DNA of 64,000 nt from Myxococcota bacterium. Its GTDB lineage: Bacteria > Myxococcota_A > UBA9160 > UBA6930. A program made the translations under genes and the position numbers. Positions within the stretch are counted from its first letter, which is position 1; each line of letters starts with the position of its first letter. The notes under the pieces were generated by a model that was not told the DNA's origin, made no database searches, and saw only the letters and a program-made list of their open reading frames with translations. Positions 58,891-64,000 of this stretch are shown here, piece after piece. The stretch is taken from assembly GCA_028285625.1 (NCBI GenBank), contig JANQOX010000012.1, forward strand, positions 165,517-229,516. Reading direction: 5' to 3'.

Positions 58891-59553
58891 TTGCAACGCG
58901 CCGAGAAGGCCGAACGCATCCTCGAAATCCTGGACGAGCTGCATCCGGCGCCGCCCGTCCCCCTGGACCACGTGGACCCGTTCACGCTGCTCGTGGCCGT
59001 CGTCCTATCCGCCCAGTGCACGGACGAACGCGTGAACAAGGTCACGCCGGGTCTGTTCGCGATCGGGCCCGACGCGGCCACCATGGCCCGGTTGTCGGAG
59101 GCGCGCATCCTCTCGAAGATCCGCTCGTGCGGGCTTGCGCCGGGCAAGGCGCGCAATCTGAAGGCGCTGGCGCAGATCCTGGTCGCCGAACACGACGGGC
59201 AGGTGCCCGAGAGCTTCGAGGCGCTGGAAGCGCTACCGGGCGTCGGTCACAAGACCGCGAGCGTCGTGATGAGTCAGGCATTCGGGCAACCCGCGTTCCC
59301 GGTGGACACGCACATCCATCGCCTGGCCGGGCGTTGGGGTCTGTCCACGGGCAAGAACGTCGAGCAGACCGAGCGCGACCTGAAACGCGTCTTTCCACAG
59401 GAAACCTGGGGGCGAGTCCACTTGCAGATGATCTACTTCGGGCGGTCCCATTGCCCCGCGCGCGGCCACGATCTGGCCACCTGTCCCATCTGCTCGTGGG
59501 CCGCCTCGAAGCGGCGCATCGCCGACGAGCGACCGCGGAGCCGACGTTCGTGA
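58891..59553 (+). CDS. nth: Endonuclease III (DNA glycosylase/AP lyase)
   Basis: The 220-residue enzyme removes oxidised pyrimidines from DNA. The helix-hairpin-helix LEALPGVGHKTASVV contains the catalytic Lys, and the catalytic Asp is in FPVDTHIHRLAGR. The C-terminal cluster region reads HCPARGHDLATCPICSWAASK: Cys spacing is 9 and 2 with Lys where the fourth Cys of C-x6-C-x2-C-x5-C would be, so the iron-sulfur cluster is probably absent or altered. TTG start with GGAG upstream. The stop overlaps the yhbY-like start (GTGA). Confidence 0.92.
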   Translation: MQRAEKAERILEILDELHPAPPVPLDHVDPFTLLVAVVLSAQCTDERVNKVTPGLFAIGPDAATMARLSEARILSKIRSCGLAPGKARNLKALAQILVAEHDGQVPESFEALEALPGVGHKTASVVMSQAFGQPAFPVDTHIHRLAGRWGLSTGKNVEQTERDLKRVFPQETWGRVHLQMIYFGRSHCPARGHDLATCPICSWAASKRRIADERPRSRRS

Positions 59554-59855
59554 GCGCGGGGGAAGGGCTTGCCGGGTTCCAGCGAAAGCACCTGCGCGCA
59601 CTCGCCCATCCACTGCGTCCGGTCGTCCAGATCGGCGAGGCCGGGCTCAGCGACGCCGTCCTCGCCGCGCTCGACAGCGCGCTGTCGGATCACGAGCTGG
59701 TGAAGGTGCGCCTGTACCAACCCGAGGACAAGAAGGGCCTCGCCGAAGAGCTCGCCCGCCGCGCGAACGCAGAACTCTGCGGGCTGGTCGGACACACGGT
59801 GATCCTCTACCGCGCCCATCCGGACACGCCGCGCATCGAGCTGCCGACTCGCTGA
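59550..59855 (+). CDS. yhbY: YhbY-family RNA-binding protein (CRM domain)
   Basis: The 101-residue protein has the CRM domain of YhbY: QRKHLRALAHPLRPVVQIGEAGLSDAVLAALDSALSDHELVKVRL, with the GxxG-like loop near residues 28-32, and AELCGLVGHTVILYRAHPDTPRIELP. YhbY associates with the large ribosomal subunit during assembly. GTG start in a 4-nt overlap with nth. After it, to 60056, lies a 201-bp spacer with two short direct repeats. Confidence 0.92.
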   Translation: MSAGEGLAGFQRKHLRALAHPLRPVVQIGEAGLSDAVLAALDSALSDHELVKVRLYQPEDKKGLAEELARRANAELCGLVGHTVILYRAHPDTPRIELPTR

Positions 59856-59878
59856 GGCCAGGGCGGCGCTGTCGCACG

Positions 59879-59929
59879 GGTGCAGCCCTCGTTACCCGAC
59901 TGCGGCGTCGCAGCGGTGCAGCCCTCGTT
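59879..59929. repeat. Two 15-bp direct repeats (GGTGCAGCCCTCGTT)
   Basis: The identical 15-mer occurs at 59879-59893 and 59915-59929, 36 bp apart, in the spacer between yhbY and the DUF2834 gene. It could be two regulator sites or a duplication. Nothing else is visible in this spacer. Confidence 0.6.
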
Positions 59930-60056
59930 GCACGAATGCAACGCCTCCTCGGCTGCCGCGTCACGTCGAGGCTTCTGGGCACCCATCTCCGTCGGCACAG
60001 GGATTGCGATGGCCAGGGGTGCGCCCGAGAAACCGGGCGCCAACCGGAGGACCCCA

Positions 60057-60368
60057 ATGAACACGCGACAACTCCTGCTGGGCGCCGTACTCCTCGGCTT
60101 CGTCGGCCTCACCGGCCAGGTGCTGGTGGAGCACGGCTACCTCGGCTTCTTCCTGGCGGTGGGCGAGAACTCGGCCACCCGGCTCGTGATGGTCGACCTG
60201 GTGATCTGCCTGTCCTTGATGGCCGCCTGGATCTGGACCGATGCCCGCAGCCGCGACATCAACCCGCTGCCCTACCTGGGCGTGGCACTGGCCTTCGGGG
60301 CCGCCGGCCCGCTGCTCTACCTGATCGTGCGCGAACGACGGGCGGCGACGGCACAAGCCACCGCATAG
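60057..60368 (+). CDS. DUF2834 membrane protein
   Basis: The 103-residue protein has three hydrophobic helices (about 6-22, 44-61 and 70-90) and resembles DUF2834: LGFFLAVGENSATRLVMVDLVICLSLMAAWIWTDARSRDINPLPYLGVALAFGAAGPLLYLIVRER. Function unknown. The ATG has CCGGAGGA upstream at good spacing. Confidence 0.8.
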   Translation: MNTRQLLLGAVLLGFVGLTGQVLVEHGYLGFFLAVGENSATRLVMVDLVICLSLMAAWIWTDARSRDINPLPYLGVALAFGAAGPLLYLIVRERRAATAQATA

Positions 60369-60482
60369 CGGCCGCGGCCCGCACCACCGCCCAGGCGGGA
60401 CGCGAACCCGAGCGATGCGGCCGTCGGGTCGGGAGGCCGTGGAGCGGCCCGCTATCATCGCGCGTCTTCAGGAGGACGAACG

Positions 60483-61628
60483 ATGAGCGGACCGCTCCAC
60501 GGTATCCGGGTGATCGAAATTGCAGGAATCGGGCCCGGCCCCTTCGCAGCCATGGTGCTTGCAGACCTCGGGGCCGACGTCGTTCGCATCGACCGGGCCG
60601 GCGCCGTCAACCCCGACACGCCCCGCGGCGCGTCGCTCGATCTTCTGAATCGGGGACGGCGAAGCGTGGGCGTCGACCTCAAGAACCCCGAGGGCGTCGC
60701 CACGGTGCTGCGCCTCGTCGAGAGCGCCGACGTGCTCACCGAGGGCTTCCGCCCCGGCGTGATGGAGAGGCTGGGCCTCGGCCCCGACGTCTGCCTCGAG
60801 CGCAACCCGAAGCTCGTGTACGGCCGCATGACCGGCTGGGGCCAGGAGGGCCCGATGGCCCAGGCCGCCGGTCACGACATCAACTACATCGCGCTCGCGG
60901 GAGCCCTCGCCCACTTTGGACGCGCCGGCGAGAAGCCGGTGCCGCCGCTCAACATGGTGGGCGACTTCGGGGGCGGCGGCATGCTGCTGGCGCTGGGCGT
61001 GGTGGCCGCGCTCGTGGAACGCGGCGTGAGCGGCAAGGGCCAGGTGGTCGACGCCGCCATGGTCGATGGCTCGGCCCTGCTGATGACGATGATGCACGGC
61101 TTCCAGAAGATGGGCATGTGGAAGGAGGAGCGCGGCACCAACATGCTCGACACCGGCGCGCACTTCTACGACACCTACGAGACGAGCGACGGCGAGTTCG
61201 TGTCCATCGGCTCGATCGAACCCCAGTTCTACGCAGAGCTGCTGCGGTTGACCGGCCTCGAGGGTGAGGACCTGCCGCGACAGGGCGACCGCGAGCAGTG
61301 GGTGCCCATGAAGGGCCGCCTCGAGGAGATCTTCCGCCAGAAGACCCGTGCCGAGTGGTGCGAGATCATGGAGGGAACCGACGTGTGCTTCGCGCCCGTA
61401 CTCACCATGACCGAGGCCAAGGAGCACCCCCACAACGTCCACCGCGGCACCTTCGTCGAGGTCGAGGGCACGCTTCAGCCGGCCCCGGCGCCGCGCTTCA
61501 GCCGCACGCCCGGCGCCGTGCGCTCGGGGCCGCCGGTGGCCGGCCAGCACACCGAAGAGACACTCGCCGACTGGGGCCTCGAGAGCGAAGAGATCGCCAA
61601 GCTCCAGGCGTCGGGCGCCATCCGCTAG
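60483..61628 (+). CDS. CaiB/BaiF CoA-transferase, alpha-methylacyl-CoA racemase-like
   Basis: The 381-residue protein belongs to the family III CoA transferases. The start GIRVIEIAGIGPGPFAAMVLADLGADVVRID (about 7-37) is that of alpha-methylacyl-CoA racemase, and MTGWGQEGPMAQAAGHDINYIALAG (about 120-143) contains the His-Asp catalytic region of AMACR. GTNMLDTGAHFYDTYETSDGEFVSIGSIEPQFY is also characteristic. It should epimerise 2-methylacyl-CoA esters, as in branched fatty acid or sterol side-chain breakdown. ATG with AGGAGG seven bases upstream. Confidence 0.92.
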   Translation: MSGPLHGIRVIEIAGIGPGPFAAMVLADLGADVVRIDRAGAVNPDTPRGASLDLLNRGRRSVGVDLKNPEGVATVLRLVESADVLTEGFRPGVMERLGLGPDVCLERNPKLVYGRMTGWGQEGPMAQAAGHDINYIALAGALAHFGRAGEKPVPPLNMVGDFGGGGMLLALGVVAALVERGVSGKGQVVDAAMVDGSALLMTMMHGFQKMGMWKEERGTNMLDTGAHFYDTYETSDGEFVSIGSIEPQFYAELLRLTGLEGEDLPRQGDREQWVPMKGRLEEIFRQKTRAEWCEIMEGTDVCFAPVLTMTEAKEHPHNVHRGTFVEVEGTLQPAPAPRFSRTPGAVRSGPPVAGQHTEETLADWGLESEEIAKLQASGAIR

Positions 61629-61659
61629 ACGGGGAGACGCCGGGCGGCCGAGAGGTCTG

Positions 61660-62253
61660 CTAGGCGACGCCCGAACTCGCCTCCTCGTCGAGGTGCGCGG
61701 TGCACGCGAGCAGCGACACCCGCCAGGGGTCGGGCCCGTCGAGGATCGTGAGCGAGGTGTTTCCCCAGCCGGGGACGTCGGGCGCGTCGCACTCGGCGTG
61801 GTGCGCCACCACCGCGCGGCAGACGAGGCCATGGGTCACCACGGCGAGATGGCCCTCGGTCTGCTCGGCCGCACGGGCCACGCGCTGCCAGACCTCGGCG
61901 ACCCGATCATGGAACACGTCCCAGCTCTCGCCGCCCGGCGGTTCGTAGTCGGGACCGAAGGGATCTTCGTCGAGTTCGGCGTACGGGGTACCGCGCAGAT
62001 CGCCGAAGTTGCGCTCGTGAAGGCCGCGATCGAACGCGAGCGGAGCGCGGGTTGCGTGCTGCAGCGCCTCGGCGGTCATGGCGGCGCGCCGCATGTCGCT
62101 CGCGAGGATCGATGCAATCCCGACCTGCGCCAGTCGCTCGCCCAGACGGCGCGCCTGCTGCTGCCCGATGTCGGACAGCGGAACGTCGGGCGTCTGCAGG
62201 ACGCGCGTGGCGTTTGCATGGGTCTCGCCGTGCCGGATCAGGTAGATCGCCAT
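61660..62253 (-). CDS. Histidine phosphatase-superfamily protein
   Basis: The 197-residue protein has the catalytic LIRHGETHAN (His near 8) at the N-terminus, the second RHG-like region SDMRRAAMTAEALQ, the acid in ERNFGDLRG and the late His in VVTHGLVCRAVV near 140. This is the phosphoglycerate mutase-like fold, with cobC/GpmB-type phosphatases the nearest. Substrate unknown. It converges with the racemase-like gene (31-bp gap). Confidence 0.92.
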   Translation of the reverse strand: MAIYLIRHGETHANATRVLQTPDVPLSDIGQQQARRLGERLAQVGIASILASDMRRAAMTAEALQHATRAPLAFDRGLHERNFGDLRGTPYAELDEDPFGPDYEPPGGESWDVFHDRVAEVWQRVARAAEQTEGHLAVVTHGLVCRAVVAHHAECDAPDVPGWGNTSLTILDGPDPWRVSLLACTAHLDEEASSGVA

Positions 62254-62296
62254 CGCCAGAGGCTAGCTGCGGCGAGCAGGCCGATGGCCGGACGCT

Positions 62297-62563
62297 TCAG
62301 ACCTCGACGCTGGGGTCGTCGAGCACGCCGGCCAGGGCCAGGCCGTCGGGCACCTCGACCACGGGGCCCTGGGGCACGCTGCCCCCCACCCCGTTGAAGC
62401 ACTGGGGGCACAGGCCCGATGCGTAGCGGACGAACATCCGCTCGCCGCAGGCCTCGCAGTGGTGGGCCTTCGAGTCGCGCGCCAGGGCGCGCACCAGGAA
62501 GGCGCTCGGGATCAGGGTCTCTCGCCGCTTCAGGACTCGCTTCGCCATGTCCGGGAGTGGCAC
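62297..62563 (-). CDS. Small zinc-ribbon protein
   Basis: The 88-residue protein has a zinc ribbon, HHCEACGERMFVRYASGLCPQCF (two CxxC pairs about 14 residues apart), behind a basic N-terminal helix (MAKRVLKRRETLIPSAFLVRAL). No catalytic domain. GTG 62563 has GAGGGCC upstream and is chosen over ATG 62548. Such proteins often act as nucleic-acid or protein adaptors; the role is unknown. Confidence 0.75.
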   Translation of the reverse strand: MPLPDMAKRVLKRRETLIPSAFLVRALARDSKAHHCEACGERMFVRYASGLCPQCFNGVGGSVPQGPVVEVPDGLALAGVLDDPSVEV

Positions 62564-62617
62564 GAGCAGGCCCTCGGGTGTCGCGGGTCGACTGGCAGAA
62601 GACCGGCAGCTTTCGCA

Positions 62618-62652
62618 CTCAACAATCTGAAAATGAAGCCGAAAACGAAATT
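62618..62652. promoter_or_regulatory. A+T-rich patch, candidate promoter for the zinc-ribbon gene
   Basis: This is the most A+T-rich stretch I noticed in the window (about 62618-62652), including the palindrome GAAATTTC. It lies upstream of the minus-strand zinc-ribbon gene and just after the stop of the gene at 62654. It probably holds the promoter of the former. No convincing -35/-10 pair can be fixed by eye. Confidence 0.3.
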
Positions 62653-62653
62653 T

Positions 62654-63046
62654 CTAGATCAACGTTCGGACGGCCACCGCGCCTGCCACGGGGCCGATCA
62701 CCAGCAACTTGGGCGAAGCGTCGTCGCGCCGGAACTGCACCACGATCGCACCATCCGACTCGGGGTGGACCCGGGTGATCGGGTGCCCGAGCAGGGCCCA
62801 CCAGGGGTCTTCTTCGGCCCCATCGACGCTCGGCGCCGGGCTCGCGGGGTCGGGGGCGGCCGCGCAGAGCTTGCCCTCGCGCACCTCGAGGTCGACCACC
62901 GCCAGCTCGAACGAGAGCCGGAGTCGGCGCGAGTTCTGCCCGCCGGCGGGCCCGGGCACCGGGTCTCGCTGCGCGCGCAGCAGCTTGGCCTCGCCCTCGG
63001 CCAGTTCGGCGAGGGCGGCCAGTGCAGGGGTCGGGGCCGCCGTCAT
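62654..63046 (-). CDS. Hypothetical protein, 130 residues
   Basis: It starts MTAAPTPALAALAELAEGEAKLL, has RLRLSFELAVVDLEVREGKLCAA, an acidic/proline-rich linker (PDPASPAPSVDGAEEDPWW) and ALLGHPITRVHPESDGAIVVQFRRDDASPKLLVIGPVAGAVAVRTLI. No signal peptide or membrane helix. I do not recognise a family. The alternating hydrophobic strand pattern and clean start argue that it is real. It is divergent from glnE. Confidence 0.6.
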   Translation of the reverse strand: MTAAPTPALAALAELAEGEAKLLRAQRDPVPGPAGGQNSRRLRLSFELAVVDLEVREGKLCAAAPDPASPAPSVDGAEEDPWWALLGHPITRVHPESDGAIVVQFRRDDASPKLLVIGPVAGAVAVRTLI

Positions 63047-63109
63047 CGGCGTATCCGGATGGGCGATGCCTTGCTCATGGCGGCCCATCTTTCCATATTC
63101 GGCGCCGCC

Positions 63110-64000
63110 ATGCGGGACCGCTTCGACCCCGAGCCGCTGTTCGCGGGCTGCCCCGAGGCCCCCGTGGCCCTCGGTCGCGCCCGCGAACTGCTCGAACGCG
63201 CCGAGGCCCATGACCCCGAGCGGCTGGCACGCTGCATCGCCGAGCGTCCCGAAGCACTGGGCGCGGTGCTGCGCGGGGTCGCCGCCGTCGCCCCCTGCGT
63301 CATGCGCTTCGTGGCGGCGCGGCCCGGCGTGCTGCTCGATCTCATCGAGGACGACCTCACCGCACCGCGCAGTCTCGAGTCGTACCAGGCGCGCGTGGCG
63401 GCGGACCTCGCCGCAACGGCCGACCCGGCCGAGGCCGGGGGGGCGCTGCGGCGCACCAAGTACGACGAGCTGGCGCGCATCAGCGTGCGCGAGGCGACGC
63501 CGTCCTGGGTGCCCGAAGCGCGCATCGGGGAAACCCTGGCCGAGCTGTCGCACCTGGCCGAAGCGATTCTCGACGGGGCACTCGCCCTGGCGGCCCGCCA
63601 GCTCGAAGACGAGATCGGACCGCCGGTCTGGCAGGCGGTCGCAGCAGACGGCGAAACCCGCGAGGTGGCGCTGGCCTTCACCGTGCTCGGTCTGGGAAAG
63701 CTCGGGGGCGAAGAGCTCAACTATTCCTCCGACGTCGACCTCGTGTACGTCCATGAAACCCCACCACCGGGCGTGCCGCTCCGGGGCGGGCCGCGCGACC
63801 TCTCACCCCAGGAGTACTTCACGCGACTCGCCCGCCGCTTCGGTGCCGTCGTCGAGGACAGCAGCGGCGATGGGTTCCTCTACCGCATCGACCTCGACCT
63901 ACGGCCCGAGGGCGGTCAGGGCGCGATGGTCGTTTCGCACGCGCAGCTCGCCGACTACTACGACGGCTGGGCGGCGTCCTGGGAGAAGTCGGCCTTCATG
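63110..64000 (+). CDS. glnE: Glutamine synthetase adenylyltransferase/deadenylase, 5' part
   Basis: The reading frame is open to the window end (297 codons seen). It encodes the N-terminal adenylyl-removing half of GlnE, which controls glutamine synthetase by adenylylation. The nucleotidyltransferase motif FTVLGLGKLGGEELNYSSDVDLVYV (near 187-211) is diagnostic, followed by DGFLYRIDLDLRPEGGQG. ATG 63110 is chosen; in-frame ATGs at 63059 and 63077 are alternatives, and 63059 would leave only 12 bp to the divergent gene. The C-terminal domain lies beyond the window. Confidence 0.93.
   Translation, partial: MRDRFDPEPLFAGCPEAPVALGRARELLERAEAHDPERLARCIAERPEALGAVLRGVAAVAPCVMRFVAARPGVLLDLIEDDLTAPRSLESYQARVAADLAATADPAEAGGALRRTKYDELARISVREATPSWVPEARIGETLAELSHLAEAILDGALALAARQLEDEIGPPVWQAVAADGETREVALAFTVLGLGKLGGEELNYSSDVDLVYVHETPPPGVPLRGGPRDLSPQEYFTRLARRFGAVVEDSSGDGFLYRIDLDLRPEGGQGAMVVSHAQLADYYDGWAASWEKSAFM

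Overview
The window is about 70% G+C, densely packed, and reads as the chromosome of a Gram-negative bacterium: it has outer-membrane lipid and lipoprotein enzymes (PagL-like deacylase, LolA-like carrier, several lipobox proteins), GTG/TTG starts are common, and many genes overlap by 4 nt. A Cys-hydrophobic-Arg C-terminal tail on the sulfatase, a SelW-type selenoprotein, a P450, an LLM flavoprotein and a CaiB/BaiF enzyme together suggest a deltaproteobacterial (Myxococcota/Binatota-like) lineage. That assignment is inference; no rRNA or marker gene is present.

Positions 1-21.9 kb hold most of an aryl-polyene (APE/flexirubin/xanthomonadin-type) biosynthetic locus whose left end lies outside the window. 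A short plus-strand set (ketosynthase, chain-length factor, PagL-like enzyme) converges on a nine-gene minus-strand operon: acyltransferase, two acyl carrier proteins, a ligase-dehydratase fusion, an LpxL-like acyltransferase, a second dehydratase, a ketoreductase, a flavin halogenase-like enzyme and a membrane protein. A divergent plus-strand operon carries an aromatic amino acid ammonia-lyase, a LolA-like carrier, an MMPL exporter and a DUF3261 lipoprotein. The expected flow is an aryl starter from the lyase, activation by a ligase, elongation and reduction on the carrier proteins, then acyl transfer to a lipid and export to the outer membrane. Beyond this sits an extra module not usual in APE loci: a third carrier protein, a condensation-domain-like protein, an FAD oxidoreductase and a second AMP ligase, plus a second halogenase-like enzyme and a CrtI-like oxidoreductase. 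A TetR gene with two tandem palindromic operators controls a carotenoid/stilbene cleavage oxygenase (21.9-24.0 kb).

Positions 24-44.9 kb are mixed metabolic and envelope genes: glycoside-hydrolase-like protein, GlsB-type membrane protein, DUF3465, P450, GGCT-like protein, LLM oxidoreductase, EamA transporter, Nudix, a MacB/FtsX-type ABC transporter joined to a ZnuA-like metal-binding lipoprotein, an MBL-fold enzyme, TetR, a pair of alpha/beta hydrolases (the second lacking its nucleophile), cupin, MAPEG protein, ankyrin protein, sulfatase, glycosyltransferase, DUF218 protein and a DUF3565-DUF1971 fusion.

An IS1-like element (about 1.2 kb) occupies 44.9-46.1 kb. It landed exactly in the 4-nt overlap of two convergent stop codons, and the target duplication leaves both neighbouring genes with a stop codon.

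Positions 46.1-64 kb are housekeeping and small accessory genes: serine hydrolase, metal-dependent hydrolase, cupins, GNATs, Nudix (apparently frameshifted), RRM protein, membrane-methyltransferase fusion, a SelW-like selenoprotein with an in-frame UGA and a bacterial SECIS-like hairpin (53877-54101), thioesterase, SnoaL proteins, GFA and HIT proteins, Na/Ca antiporter, endonuclease III, YhbY, an acyl-CoA racemase-type enzyme, a histidine phosphatase and the 5' part of glnE. No gene-free stretch exceeds 300 bases. No rRNA, tRNA or CRISPR array was seen.
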